Of a stretch of 64,000 nt of DNA, positions 37,101 to 45,633 are shown piece by piece. Origin of the DNA: Angiostrongylus vasorum (taxonomy: Eukaryota > Nematoda > Chromadorea > Rhabditida > Metastrongylidae). How positions within the stretch are numbered: the stretch's first letter is position 1; each line of letters opens with the position of its first letter. Both the position numbers and the translations under genes were made by a program. Where the stretch lies: assembly GCA_018806985.1 (NCBI GenBank), contig JADANN010000433.1, forward strand, positions 868,001-932,000, written 5' to 3'. The notes beneath the pieces were generated by a model. The model ran no database searches. It was not told where the DNA came from and was given only the letters and a program-made list of their open reading frames with translations.

Positions 37101-38418
37101 TCAGCATAGTTCTTGATTTGCTTTGTTTTCTAAGCTCAAGAAGCATGCTAAATACTCCTGTGACGGACGGTTGGAATCATGGAACATGGTTTTTCATTGA
37201 GTTTCCTCTGTGTTTTATAGCAATTCTACCGTCTTTTTCGATTGGCTTCCTGATGTTTCTCAAAGAGAATATGACATCATAGGCAAAGCAGAGATTTGAA
37301 AATAAATCGCTGTCACTGCGAAGACCACTTTGGTCCAGCTTAAGCGACTTCATCGGCCAATGCAATGCGAGACTAACAGCCTCGACAAGAGCTTGTAGCA
37401 ATGTCGATCTTTACTCTCAGTGGAGATTGAGAAAACTCTATTTTAAAAAGATGTTGAAAGAGCTGTTGTTCACAGTGCTGATGGGGGAAGCAGTTATCCA
37501 TAGTTCTTCTGTAGGACAGATCCAATCTTATTCGGTATCATAAAGCGCTTTACCGTTATTGGAAAAATCTTAGTACAAAGGGTAGATGGTACTCCAAACA
37601 ACCTTCTACGACCTTAGCTAACATTTGAATGCAGTCCGTGCGAAAAAAATCTGCCTTAATCTTTCACGCCCATTTAAGTTAAGCTTCATTCATACTTTAT
37701 CGCAAGTGCAGTAGAATGATCTCCGTATGGAGTTTATAGAGTATGTTCAATAATAAAATAGGACACCAATTGTGGATATCTTTTCGGTTACCTTTCTAGG
37801 GTAGGATAACCAGGCGAGAGGTCCTTCACTGGTCAATGATATTTTCTTTAAAAAGATAGGTTTGTTGGGGCGTTTTATGTGCAAAGGAAATACATTCTAC
37901 GTTGTGGACGTGTTGTTTGGATTCGGTTCCAGTGACGTTCTAGTAATCAGAGATTTGATCGCATCTCACTATTTTTCTCACTATTCGCCCTCAAGGACTA
38001 CCTCAGTGCCTTGGGGCTGAAGCTTAGTGAGGTTAGCTTATTCAGTCTTGTCATTCAAATACATTTGTAAATCGGTGGAAGATTTGCTACCTTGGGATAA
38101 GGTTTTTTAAAAAAACGTTGGTGATTTTCGACATTACTTTACGACAACTGGGCACCTACATAAAAATGTCGAACTCATCAACTAAGAAGGTTCAACTGCA
38201 ACGATGATGAGTTATTTGCAAAACTTAGACCTCAGACCAGATTCGAACCCGTAACTACTTTTAAACAATTTTCATAAACGGTGGAGCTACAATACATAAG
38301 AAGGTTTATCTAAACATAACAGAGAAGTAAAAAAAGAAAAACACCTGATTGATGGTAACCCAGAGGCCCCAGCTCCAACAATCGCAACTTTTTTCCGCTG
38401 CAATGTATTCGATGGCAT
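16037..38418 (-). CDS. fmo: Flavin-containing monooxygenase, 14 exons over 22.4 kb
   Basis: FAD/NADPH enzyme that oxygenates soft nucleophiles (N, S) in small molecules, normally at the ER membrane. Exons in transcript order: 38418-38345, 32883-32792, 27617-27503, 27353-27225, 27026-26881, 24953-24868, 24357-24238, 21125-20905, 20837-20685, 20074-19982, 19906-19832, 18016-17918, 16782-16678, 16177-16037. All junctions are GT..AG with compatible phases. The product is about 549 aa, near the family size of about 530. Motifs: GAGASG (15-20, FAD), GGLW (44-47), FxGxxxHxxxY (171-181, FMO fingerprint), GIGNSG (196-201, NADPH), ATGF (about 332-335), FGPC.PY.YRL, and a C-terminal hydrophobic anchor. 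Exon 8 needs one extra base to stay in frame. Introns hold PLEs, SINEs, foldback elements and an antisense pseudogene. Confidence 0.88.
16678..16782 (-). CDS. fmo: FMO exon 13
   Basis: 35 codons reading IYFGPCVPYSYRLHGPHAWS then DARHAIMTIGERVLQ. FGPC.PY.YRL.GP..W is a hallmark close to the FMO C-terminus. Acceptor ATTCAG, donor GTAGGA. Confidence 0.92.
16951..17217 (-). mobile_element. SINE family A copy in FMO intron 12
   Basis: Full set of modules: tail 'aaggataaagctctt', 'gttgatcaatcctagaggga', body 'ttcagtgctgctatcgtccc', and a diverged tRNA-like head at the high-coordinate end (GGGCGCTCATAAGGGAGTG). Confidence 0.75.
17918..18016 (-). CDS. fmo: FMO exon 12
   Basis: 33 codons reading VDYIAYMDELANIVGCKPNI then VKLVQSDPILAYK, the conserved C-terminal VDY..YMDE.A segment. 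Acceptor TTTCAG, donor GTTGGA. Confidence 0.9.
18890..19065 (-). mobile_element. PLE 3' end (PLE-2) in FMO intron 11
   Basis: The reverse complement matches the last about 170 bp of PLE-1 closely: 'tgatcagcggctctttctca', 'gccgaaacgtcagctacg', 'gtaaacgtatgctgtttaac' and 'aacctcgcgattgctgag'. No RT or endonuclease sequence remains beside it, so this is a 5'-truncated insertion. Confidence 0.8.
19832..19906 (-). CDS. fmo: FMO exon 11
   Basis: 25 codons reading MKSWIREKQDKMRARYVKSP then RHTIQ. Charged linker ending in the conserved RHTIQ(VDY). Acceptor TTTTAG; donor GTTGGA is unusual but is shared with exon 12. Confidence 0.88.
19982..20074 (-). CDS. fmo: FMO exon 10
   Basis: 31 codons reading PVGSIMPISEMQARVFYENL, then FGSKRIPGKDK. 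(P)xGSIMPISEMQAR follows GLIQ in FMOs. Acceptor TTTAG, donor GTGCGT. Confidence 0.9.
20195..20284 (-). mobile_element. tRNA-like SINE B head in FMO intron 9
   Basis: On the minus strand it has an A-box-like CATTGGTGCAGTGGGTAAC and a perfect B box (GGTTCGAATC). The outer arms do not pair as an acceptor stem, so this is a SINE head and not a functional tRNA gene. Confidence 0.55.
20685..20837 (-). CDS. fmo: FMO exon 9: ATGF motif
   Basis: 51 codons reading VLLATGFNFHFPIVEDGELI, then PVHENVVELYEYMYP and HNSLAVIGLIQ. ATG(Y/F) marks the link between dinucleotide-binding and C-terminal regions. Acceptor ACTCAG, donor GTGAGT. Confidence 0.92.
20905..21125 (-). CDS. fmo: FMO exon 8, with a one-base frameshift
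   Basis: The first part reads AKLSFQNFFDKYNTARNLIN then GTNQ-stop; the second part, in another frame, reads SINAFGAHPTVNDELPNRIA, then CGTVRIKPNIRQF and ENGVIFEDG. Both outer junctions are phase 0, but the exon is 221 bp (3n+2). No alternative acceptor lies between the two parts. Either a real disabling indel near 21065 or a sequencing error. Confidence 0.75.
22262..23175. mobile_element. Cluster of SINE B copies in inverted arrangement (FMO intron 7)
   Basis: Three pieces. 22274-22470 is itself palindromic ('tgctgagatatttgcacaac' at one end, 'ttttgcaaatatctaagcat' at the other). 22495-22740 is on the minus strand, with its tail TTTTTAACGGCAGGGTA. 22745-23175 is on the plus strand, with 'cagcttaactgggttcaat' and a B box GGTTCGATCCCC at about 23098. 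Successive insertions or a composite element. Confidence 0.6.
23455..23960. mobile_element. SINE B fragments (FMO intron 7)
   Basis: Tail 'ccctgccgtggcaaaaaata' (about 23465), a minus-strand tRNA-like head (about 23705-23800, B box as GAACC on the plus strand), a T16 run near 23799, and a plus-strand head (about 23855-23940). Confidence 0.5.
24238..24357 (-). CDS. fmo: FMO exon 7
   Basis: Reads TYLSTRRGTWVFNRIYDYGE, then PFDLALNRYENF. The STRRGTW motif follows the NADPH-binding fold in this family. Acceptor TTTTCAG. The donor GTAGTA (24237-24232) is inferred from phase, since the open frame continues past it. Confidence 0.8.
24868..24953 (-). CDS. fmo: FMO exon 6: NADPH-binding GxGxxG
   Basis: Reads GYEDKVVVIVGIGNSGGDLA, then VELSRIAKQ. 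GIGNSG is the second dinucleotide-binding motif. Acceptor TTTAAG, donor GTGAGG. The preceding 1.9-kb intron carries PLE and SINE insertions. Confidence 0.92.
25208..25437 (+). mobile_element. SINE family A copy, diverged (FMO intron 5)
   Basis: Head 'ggggtagcgcaatgaataca', then 'ccgggctcaccacgccttct', 'tggcaaattggtgctagact' and 'aagtatgcattcaatctcaa'. The same module order as the 25.8 kb copy, with many differences. Confidence 0.6.
25540..25770 (-). mobile_element. PLE fragment (PLE-3), endonuclease C-terminal part
   Basis: The minus strand reads GEDFEIEFTTLAQESKISVR, aligned with GDDFDVKVTVLAQDAKTPAR of PLE-1. It also shares nucleotide similarity with 33640-33800 of PLE-5. No 5' parts are present. 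Confidence 0.65.
25815..26090 (+). mobile_element. SINE family A copy (FMO intron 5)
   Basis: Plus-strand copy. tRNA-like head GGCGTGTGTAGCGCAGTGG, then 'agcactgcctcgatacatca', 'gaagtcgagtgcatagttca' and tail 'gagagctttatcttttt'. This orientation confirms that the head is the 5' end. Confidence 0.8.
26155..26815 (+). mobile_element. Decayed PLE (PLE-4) in FMO intron 5
   Basis: Reads ENPVYRAFHLQRCTAIKCCL and continues in register with PLE-1 through the GIY-YIG region (nucleotides 'acgatatggctgatctcttg' and 'tttggcgaaacgtatagaca'). Many stops and shifts. The 3' motif GCCGAAACGTTAGC is at 26742-26755. Confidence 0.7.
26881..27026 (-). CDS. fmo: FMO exon 5: FMO fingerprint FxGxxxHxxxY
   Basis: Reads EVFDGVLLCCGHHAIPRLPP, then ERFKGRIIHSHSYRSHK. 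The F171-K-G173-...-H177-...-Y181 spacing is the diagnostic FMO sequence. Acceptor TTGTAG, donor GTGAAT. Confidence 0.92.
27225..27353 (-). CDS. fmo: FMO exon 4
   Basis: Acceptor TTTACAG, donor GTGAGT. Reads YLHLYADHFELKKCIKFNHK, then a turn and GQWTVRYEDE. This is the usual FMO stretch between the YSDFP motif and the active-site loop. Confidence 0.9.
27503..27617 (-). CDS. fmo: FMO exon 3
   Basis: Reads VMKSTVINTSKEMTAYSDFP, then PEPGMANFMHNAEMYR. This is strongly conserved in FMOs (YSDFP motif, FAD/substrate side). The acceptor is TTTAAAG; donor GTGAGA. Phase joins exon 2 as Tyr56. Confidence 0.9.
28205..30690 (+). pseudogene. Dead duplicate of the DM9-like gene, antisense in FMO intron 2
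   Basis: Matches 11250-13010 in order. 28210: exon 1 start (CCGGAGCC..GAAGACACCTGG) followed by unrelated sequence. 28845-29090: rest of exon 1, with deletions and shifts. 29195-29280: exon 2 (ATGTAGCACTGTAGTG: the Trp codon of ALWYKHG is now a stop). 29350-29437: exon 3 ([19 protein letters not shown], the best-preserved piece). 29980-30135: exon 4, with shifts. Intron 3 holds a foldback insertion (29505-29968). The start codon is lost. A 154-codon open frame at 30133-30597 covers the shared 3' flank and is not evidence of a gene. Confidence 0.8.
29524..29906. mobile_element. Foldback (MITE-like) element, copy 1
   Basis: Inverted arms: 'gagccgcattgatccgagtc' on the left is mirrored by 'gactcggatcaacgtggctc' on the right, and outer ends 'tttgagctgacgtgaggttt' pair with the far end. 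It lies within an insertion absent from the intact paralogue. The direct repeat TAACA at 29500-29504 and 29964-29968 suggests a target duplication. About 383 bp; no coding frame. Confidence 0.7.
31226..31497 (-). mobile_element. SINE family A copy (FMO intron 2)
   Basis: All modules present: 'gttgatctattcctgatgga', 'gatgattggatgcacatctg', 'gagccagtgctgctctcctc' and the head GCCAGTGTAGAGTAGTGG with B box GGGATCGGTCC on the minus strand. Confidence 0.8.
31700..32065. mobile_element. SINE B inverted pair (FMO intron 2)
   Basis: The minus-strand half (31705-31828: 'tgctgagatatttgccaaac' to 'gctaacgtgttcac') sits head-to-head with a plus-strand copy (31830-32065: 'gagtggtggtgaacgcatta', B box 'cgcgttcgttccca', tail with 'gtaggcagcaaacaaaaag'). 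Confidence 0.65.
32792..32883 (-). CDS. fmo: FMO exon 2: end of FAD-binding fold
   Basis: Acceptor TTTCAG. Reads HGILYGVDTTCFEASSHIGG then LWRYREEETD. The acidic residue after TTCF is the usual FAD-ribose ligand position, and GGLWRY is a family hallmark. Donor GTAAGA. The codon split with exon 1 restores Arg25. Lies 5.5 kb from exon 1. Confidence 0.85.
33040..33400. other. GC-rich segment of unknown origin (FMO intron 1)
   Basis: Markedly more GC-rich than its surroundings, with no frame I recognise. Directly abuts the 3' end of PLE-5 at about 33405; it may belong to an element not otherwise represented here. Confidence 0.3.
33405..34690 (-). mobile_element. Decayed PLE (PLE-5), RT to 3' end, in FMO intron 1
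   Basis: The minus strand reads YIDNSFVFSSTQVEVDKYF (the catalytic YIDD became YIDN) near 34580, then TTKWYRKSTSKN near 34405. It continues through the endonuclease region (ISKKIDGAIKRCLKR near 34100) to a 3' motif GACGAAACGTCAGC at 33413-33426. Many stops. It is the longest PLE relic after PLE-1. Confidence 0.75.
35185..35640 (+). mobile_element. PLE 3' fragment (PLE-6) in FMO intron 1
   Basis: The plus strand reads GDFKTEVTILA-stop-KSTTRG, aligned with GDDFDVKVTVLAQDAKTPAR of PLE-1, then SKDPETMPQ (aligned with AKNPTMKQ). A diverged 3' motif (GGCTCTGAAAAGGGCGAAAC) follows near 35532. Its distal end resembles that of PLE-4 ('aaaacagtgaatta' and 'aaaacagcgaatta'). Confidence 0.6.
35690..36240. 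mobile_element. SINE B inverted pair (FMO intron 1)
   Basis: Minus-strand head (35700-35800, 'ggtgagcttcgaactagtga'), then a plus-strand unit with 'tttaactgggttaaatgccg' and 'gcgggtgattgctgatagca', a head with A box CAGTGGTGCAGTGGATAGC (about 36088) and B box GAATTCGAAGCTCAC, and tail 'aaaattaataggcagtgaat'. Confidence 0.6.
36260..36641. mobile_element. Foldback (MITE-like) element, copy 2
   Basis: The terminal 34 bp at 36260-36293 and 36608-36641 are inverted repeats with few mismatches. Pairing extends inward ('gagtcaatggtccacagcc' against 'ggactgtggaccatcaact'), so most of the 382 bp is an imperfect palindrome. Same length and end sequence type as copy 1. An open frame (36280-36609) arises by chance. 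Confidence 0.75.
37177..37401 (-). pseudogene. LINE reverse-transcriptase fragment (RTE-like)
   Basis: The minus strand reads GLRSDSDLFSNLCFAYDVIF, which resembles the G(I)..DG..LS.LRFADDIVL block around the RT catalytic FADD of nematode RTE-type LINEs; FADD is altered to FAYD. Only this block is recognisable. Sits in FMO intron 1 on the sense strand. Confidence 0.5.
38215..38270 (-). mobile_element. tRNA-like SINE head fragment
   Basis: 'ttgcaaaacttagacctcag' followed by 'ccagattcgaacccgtaact' matches the B-box end of the SINE B heads at 20.2 and 35.7 kb. Truncated, in FMO intron 1 just downstream of exon 1. Confidence 0.45.
38345..38418 (-). CDS. fmo: FMO exon 1: start and FAD-binding GxGxxG
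   Basis: Reads MPSNTLQRKKVAIVGAGASG and ends LPSI plus two bases of an Arg codon, with donor GTGTTT. An in-frame TGA directly precedes the ATG, which fixes the start; the overlapping ATG three bases upstream in another frame does not lead into FMO sequence. Confidence 0.85.
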
Positions 38419-38627
38419 TCATCGATTTTGAAAAGAAACCTCGAAAATGCAAAACTTCTATCAAGAGTTCCGAAGAAAGCGAGATATAGTGACACTGACC
38501 GTTCAAATTACGAATATTGAGGCTGAACGATTTAATGTGAGGAGCAACAGATCCGCGTTTGAGATTATGGGAAAATAAATAAAATGACCAAGCAGAGCAA
38601 TTATCTCGTTCATGGAGCAAAGGCGAC

Positions 38628-38945
<318 letters not shown>

Positions 38946-41292
38946 GAACATGCATGTCACCAAGTACGACAGAAGTAGACAGCACCACTAAAGCCTTTAT
39001 TGGTTTCTTGTACTGGGCTAAAGCGATTTAGTTGGACTGGTTCGGTTAAGGAACAGAAAGAGTTCAACAATTTTTAAACATGAAATATATCTTCTTGAGG
39101 TGCTCTTGTAAGAGGGGTTGTTTCTTGAAGTAGAACGGGGTTTATTCATTAGAGGTAATTTCACACTTCGCTATACATTCTAGTAATCTAGTGCCTGGTT
39201 TGTGTCAAGTCGACATGTAAGATACAATCTGCACATGCACGTTAACACGTTCATCTGTGCTTCTATAATTTGTTGTACTTTCTGAGAGGGCATCGAATAA
39301 CATCTTTAGTTTCGCTTAATTCTAACTTCTAATTAAAAATGTCTCCATCTAGTGAAAACTTAAAGATTAGAACACTTCTACAGGAACAAATAACCTATGA
39401 GCAGCTTAAATCTATCGCTCGTCTTAGCACAAAAGGTTATTTTATTCTTAGAAAAATCCAAGGAAACAGAGAGTAAGAGGATGAAACGCTCGTCGTTGGT
39501 CAACTCTCTGGGCATGCGCTTAGTGTAATGCGTTTTCTTCAGTGGTGTTTAATTTGCTACAAAGAGGCTTTTTAACGCATTTTATGATCTGAGTCGATAG
39601 TCCATCTAGCATAAATATTAAGCAAATCATGAACTACGAAAAGGTTTACTCTACACGTAATAACGAAAAAAAACCCCTTTTCGGACGAGTTCATTGGCCG
39701 GTATTTTGAATGGTAATTGGTGGTTACTTCGAGTATAGACTGGTATAAAAAATACAACAATGCACTCAACATATCATTCCAAATAAAATTATTACCCATC
39801 ATCCCATGCTGTGAAAAAGGATAGGTAGTAAATAAAAAGTTTAGGTTTAAAAGAAGTTGTGAAACACTTCTAAACGTGACCAGCAATCTATTTGTACGAC
39901 GAACTGTACAATAGACGATAATCTTTTATTAATTAGAGGATTTGAGAGATCGTAAACACGGCAGTATTGTTAAAGAGATTTCAGTTCATCGTACTATGGA
40001 TACGAATGGCATGCACATCATCATTCACTACAATCTACTGTCATCCTTCATACCAAAATACAACTGTCAACATTTGCAAATGGCTTGCAACTTGTGTTGT
40101 GTCTATTTCTATAGTTTTTATATATGCACATTCCATTCATTGAATATGATCCACTACAGCGACTAAGAATAAAATAACAGTCAACGGCCTTTCAAATTAC
40201 AAATCAGTGAATTTGCCCGAGAAGAAGTTCTTTGTATATTTCTAAATGCTGAGAAGAGTAAGAGTTTTGTGGGCCGACACTCACTGCAATATTTGTGTTG
40301 GGCAAGCTACCGGTTGATTACAAGAATTGTGAAAAAGGGTTCTGTACTGCGAAACAATACATTAAAGACAAAAGTCCCCTCTATGGAGACGATACCGGCC
40401 ACTTGAGGCGCCACAAAAGGACGTATGAGTCAATATCATCCGTTATGTGGTAGCGTCATATAATAAATAAATAGTAACATACATACCATAATTCCTATAG
40501 ATCGATCCAATAAAGTCCCTCTTATGATTTCACCTTGCTCTAAACATCTCAAATCATTTAGTTACCTCAAACACTACATATTCTTAAAAAGCCAGCAAAT
40601 CCTTAGCTGGAATGAAATCAGGCATTGTCGCATTCCGCAGCAGCTGCACAACTTTGAGGGTCTGGCATTCGATGTTTAGTAAAAATCAGTATAAAGTGGA
40701 TGTACAAATAATAAAACTTAATCTAGTTAATATTTAATAGCTAATAAGACCGATACTATACAACTAATATAAGATTAATGCAATGATGTAACTAATATTA
40801 ATATAGGACTATACTGTAGGATATTACTGAGACTTAAATGTTAACGCAAGAGTGCATGATGCACATCAGCAGACTACAGTCTTGATATTGATTGAATCGG
40901 CACAACAATCGATAGGATTCTTTCACATTGTCGTCCCGTGTACTCAGTAAAAAGGTCATTCAAGGCACACCGACTTCTAACTAGAAATTTGATTCGAGGA
41001 AATAGTGCTATTATAGTCTACTACATGCTTACGGACTGCAAACTTTGTTTAAATTTATCAACATGTTAAGGTACCCATTAAAAATTTCAGAAAATAGGAG
41101 CTGACAAGCATTTACACAATAGATAATGATAGATCAAAATGTTTAATGGAATTACAGTTAAGTGGGTATCTGGCTGTAGTGAATTTCCACAGGCGAGTAA
41201 GTATTTCCAATAAATACGACTAAAGTAGTAGTGTGGGGTGAGGCTTGGTTGCTAATATTCAACAGATAACAATAACAAATAAAAAAACAAAA
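38946..41292. other. Unassigned AT-rich sequence
   Basis: Only a SINE B tail scrap at about 39785-39850 ('gtgaaaaaggataggtagta') was recognised. No gene, RNA or other repeat. Confidence 0.4.
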
Positions 41293-41568
41293 AAAGATTA
41301 AGCTCTCGGCGTTGGTGAATCCCTGAGGAATGCGCCATGCATTCTAATTCGTTAAGCTTCGTCTGGAGGTGATTGAATGCATATCAGGCCTTTACAATGA
41401 CTCGCGGTAGCGTGTCGAGACAGTGCTCCTATCCTCCCAGACAAGTCTGGTATTAATTCACGGACCCAGCCCGGAAGGACGGAAGGCTTGATGGACCATG
41501 GGCGAGGAGATCGTTCCCACTTATGAGTTGCAGAGCTCCTTCGACTACTGCGCTACACGCGCCCAGTA
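41293..41568 (-). mobile_element. SINE family A copy, near full length
   Basis: Tail 'aaagattaagctctcggcgt', 'ggtgaatccctgaggaatgc', body, and head GGGCGCGTGTAGCGCAGTAG at the high-coordinate end. About 276 bp. Confidence 0.8.
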
Positions 41569-42751
41569 ACAAATACAAAAAACAATAACAAGTTCAAAAA
41601 GTCCTTTAAAAAAGACGATATAATCAAGGACCAGTTGATCACTAGGCACATCACCGAGATTTATGGAAAACGGCAGTATTCCATGGAATTCAGTGGACGA
41701 AAGTCATCATGATTTCGGTTTTTGAAGTTGATGGACGTGATCATAATGTCGGTAGAAGTGCAGAGGTCAGAGGTCCACTGCAGTATACAACAGTTCATTG
41801 GGTCGTTCCCGTGTCAAGGCAAACAAACCCTTCATCTCTCCGAAGACAGGCCTCTGAGGGCAAGAAAAAACAGTGACCCGATGCATCGGTGGACCTTCAC
41901 AAATTATTTTATAGGCCAAATATTCATTCAATCACCTATAAGGTGTGCAATGAAGGTGAACAAATGAATCCTTTAGGGAACGCTTTACACCTTAGTCAAA
42001 ACGTTGCAACGGTCGATGTATTCTGAAACTCAAAGGGATTAATGCTCACAAAAGACGAGCTTGTGGGCCACGAGGAAACTGTATATTGACAAAATGACTA
42101 TAAACCGTAAAGTCGCCTTAACACAATAGGCCCTACGTATAATTTATATAGCTGCCGCAGAGGAAAACGTCAGAACGTCTTATTTCATGTCATTACGAAA
42201 TTGCTAGTTCCTTTATAGAAAACGATAATGTTTTCAACATCTAGAGAACTTCAAGGTCTAAGAACATGATAGAACTGTAGAGGAGACTTTTCTATCACTC
42301 TATAGGTTTTTTTATGAATTGATGAATTAACTTCGTGAATGCTACTTTTGTATATTATTATGGACCGCCATAGATCCACATTACTGTCACCGTTTGGAAG
42401 TATTTCGCAGTTAATTTTGTGCCTGTTTCGGCATTTTTCATACATTCGCAGTCCACGCATTAATCTGATTCATCGCAAAAGTTGAAAATAATGTAACACT
42501 CAATTACGAGGTCTATGAACCTGTATCCAGAAAGTTTTTTTGGTAAATTGTTAAGTTTGGAGAACGGCCTTTCAATGATTACACCTTACCCAACAATGTG
42601 CAGGACAAACTATCGAATGCATCCAAATGGTAAGATAAGAAAAAATTTTGGTGCAACAAAATAAACCAGTGAAAAGGAAGTGCATATGATACAATGCAAC
42701 TCGTCCACTTCACCACGGGCACTGGATAGGATGCTGTGCATCTTGAACGCT
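41569..42751. other. Unassigned
   Basis: Short open frames only (for example 41722-41967, +); no motifs or repeats recognised. Confidence 0.35.
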
Positions 42752-42970
42752 ATGTATTAAGAATTGTAGGAGGTTTTCAATTCGTATTTGGCTCATACAA
42801 TAACTTGCAATGGGCTATCGATGTACCAAATCAGTGACTTTTCAAATTCTTCGAAGACAAATCTGGTAGCAGTTGACCGACAACGAAGGAATTGAAGCTT
42901 AATTAGCCTAGAGCATGGTGTTGAACAGACGCCTGCTTGTATGTTAGAGGGCACCTCTAACAACTGAATG
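42752..42970 (-). mobile_element. SINE family A copy, strongly diverged
   Basis: 'caatgggctatcgatgtacc', 'gaagacaaatctggtagcag' and 'agagggcacctctaacaact' keep the family's module order at low similarity, probably an old insertion. Confidence 0.5.
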
Positions 42971-44765
42971 ACCAACTAGTACAGAAAATAACACTGTAAA
43001 TGTAAGGACGCCAGAAGCAAATAACTTTAAGAGGATGGGAAATCGAAACCAAACTCTAAAAATACTTAAGTGTTTGGAACTTGAAAGAAACATCTCTGAA
43101 GTGCTACTGTTAGAGTATTCAAGAATATAAAAGAGCATTTCTTCAATCATTAGGAACAGAATAAGAATAAGGAGGTTATACAGACTTTAGATTCATTCGG
43201 TAAACCTGTTAAAATTCAATTTGTAGCTCTTTCCTTTGAAAAAGAGAGAGAAGGTTGAGGTAGCCTACCATAGATAAGAAGTCTTCAATAGGTGATCACT
43301 AGCAGTCCGCACAAACATTCGCTTGTTCATTATCAGTCCCCATTTGTGATTACTGTCACAAAGAAAGTATACTAAACACATGATGGCAAGAATGTTTTGC
43401 ATCGAAACAAAAGTGTAGTTATAATCATATAAATGAAAAAAATAGAATGTTATAATCGAGAATCGAAAACAAGTAGCCAAAATTGGGAACTTTGCGAGCT
43501 GTGGCGTTTTTTTTATGAGTTTCGTTGCCACGGTGGCTTAGAGACAAAGAGATGACTGGTTGAAAAACAGAACTGATAACGACGATGCACGTGATAACAC
43601 TAACCTAGTACGTTGTACGCTTAGATAGCTGGGCATGCGCAAACATGGCGCTTCCCAGCACAACATCAATTCTTTTTTGTTCTATTTTTTGCTCCACTAA
43701 TTGACCAAGGTGTTTACTCAGCTCTTACGTCGTCGACAGCTACAGTTACCTCCTGCTTACATATACTTACCTAGACCAAATGTCGTCAAATTTGTGTGGA
43801 TTCCAGCACTTCTTCCAACCGTTCTCGTTCGTTTACAACCATCAACCAAGGTCGATGAGCTCCTGTATGGTTTCGACTGCTAGCGTAAGCTTCGCTACCT
43901 TCTTTCACAAAAGATGTTGAACAAAGATCGAGTTTTCCACTGCGATTCGAGATAGCTGGGCGAAAGTGTTTCTAGGTCGTCACCGCCAGCGGACGCCGGT
44001 CTTCGTGGATCGGAGAGAATTTTGTCGCCTCACGACTATCAGGTCGACAGCGATTTCTTGAAGGCAGCCAATCCTGCGATCGACCACTCAAGGAGATGTA
44101 TTAGGCCAAATCCGGTATCACTTCTACTCCATTAAGAGAAAGTTTATTATTAGCGCTCTGTTTAGCTTCTTTCAACAAGACGAGGTTGTTCACTACATAG
44201 ATTTGTTAAGTTTCTTTTAAAAAAAATGCAGGTTTTTTTCTTCATATTGTGTAAACCCCCCAATACTCTGAAACATTTAAGAGTATTGGCTAGCTATGAT
44301 GAGACGCAAATTCCTTGAGGAGATACTTTCTCTAAATCTTCGGTAGGATTTTCGGATTTGTATTTTGTTTTTTTCTCCTTCCCATCGCTGCAGTCATTTC
44401 ATAATAGACTACCGCCTCTGGTGGAGTGGATGAAGCCAGTCATGCCGTGCACCATTAAACTTGATTCCCACCGATGCTGCTACAAAGACCAACATGGCAA
44501 TAAACACTAAACTGCTGTAAACACTCGAATTGAATCGATGAAGCATGGGCGACGGCGAATACTATAAGGCAGTGACGATGAAAGGCTAGCCACAACAATA
44601 TTCATTACAATCTTGAGCGAGCTTATCAGTAAAACAAAGTGCGGATTATCTGTGCCGGTGACAAACACAAGTTGACATTGAAAAGAAATAATAGGGTTCC
44701 TAGAAGAAGAGGCATACAAGGAATGGTGGCCATATTTAATTTTTCAGAGTATCTGTTTGCATTAA
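42971..44765. other. Unassigned
   Basis: No gene recognised. 43860-44110 is somewhat more GC-rich ('cgaaagtgtttctaggtcgt') and may be a transposon scrap, but I could not assign it. Confidence 0.35.
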
Positions 44766-45633
44766 CTGGACCATTAAGGCTAAGGACCATCGGAGCATTG
44801 CAGAATATTGGCCCGTGTGGGAGCATTGGAGCTTTAGGCAATATTGACCAATAGGGTTAGGGACAACCGGTCCATTAGGGGCCACTGGACCTTTAAGGAA
44901 CCAATGGGCCATTGGGACTATTAAAGACAATTGGGACCCCTAGGTACAAACTAGGACAATTCGGGACAAATTGGGACCATAAGGGACCATTGGGTCATTG
45001 GAAAACGTTGGACTATCAGGAACAAAGAAACCACTAGGGTTCGTTGGATCTTCAAGGGGCCAATGGTGTGTAATGGTCCGTTGACACATAATGGTCCCAA
45101 TTTATCCCTAATGGACCGATGATACCTAATGGTGCAATGGATTGTAATGCTCCAATGGTCCCTAATTGCCGAATGGTTCCAGATAGCCCGCTGGTTTCAA
45201 AGGTGCAGTGAACCCTAATGATGACCAGATGCTCCTTAATGGCCCCGATGGTCCCTATTGGTCCGACAGTCCCTAATGGTCCCAATTTATCATTAATGGA
45301 CGGATAGCCTCTAGTGGTACAATGGTCCCAGTGGTCCAATGGTCCCCTAACTGTCGAATGGTTATTAATGGGTATTGTAGTCTCCAAGGCGCTGTTGGAC
45401 CTTAATGGAACAATGGGCCCCAAATACCACAATGATTTTAGTGGCACAGTGCCCCCCTAACGGTCCGACGGTCCACAATCGGCGCAGTGGCCCCTAAATT
45501 TCGAATGTTAATTAATGGAGAGACGGTCCCTAGTGGTCCCATGGTCTCTAACGAACAAATGCCCCATAACTGGCTTGACGGTCCATAATGCTCGAAAGCC
45601 TCAAATGCTCCAATGGATCGCTAATGGTACAAT
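44766..45633. repeat. Degenerate minisatellite with a strand switch
   Basis: Short degenerate units built on GGACCATTAGGG/CATTGGG. From 44766 to about 45055 they run in the 'ggaccattaggg' sense; from about 45060 to 45620 the same motif runs reversed ('ccctaatggtcc'). Frames read as Gly-Pro-Leu/Ile-rich peptides on the minus strand but are interrupted and unit length varies, so it is not a gene. It directly borders the satellite array. Confidence 0.75.

Noticed and set aside
44766..45447. Collagen-like or Gly-Pro-rich protein (minus strand, 131-codon frame)
   Set aside because: Periodicity comes from the minisatellite and is not a Gly-X-Y register; frames are interrupted and the motif flips strand.
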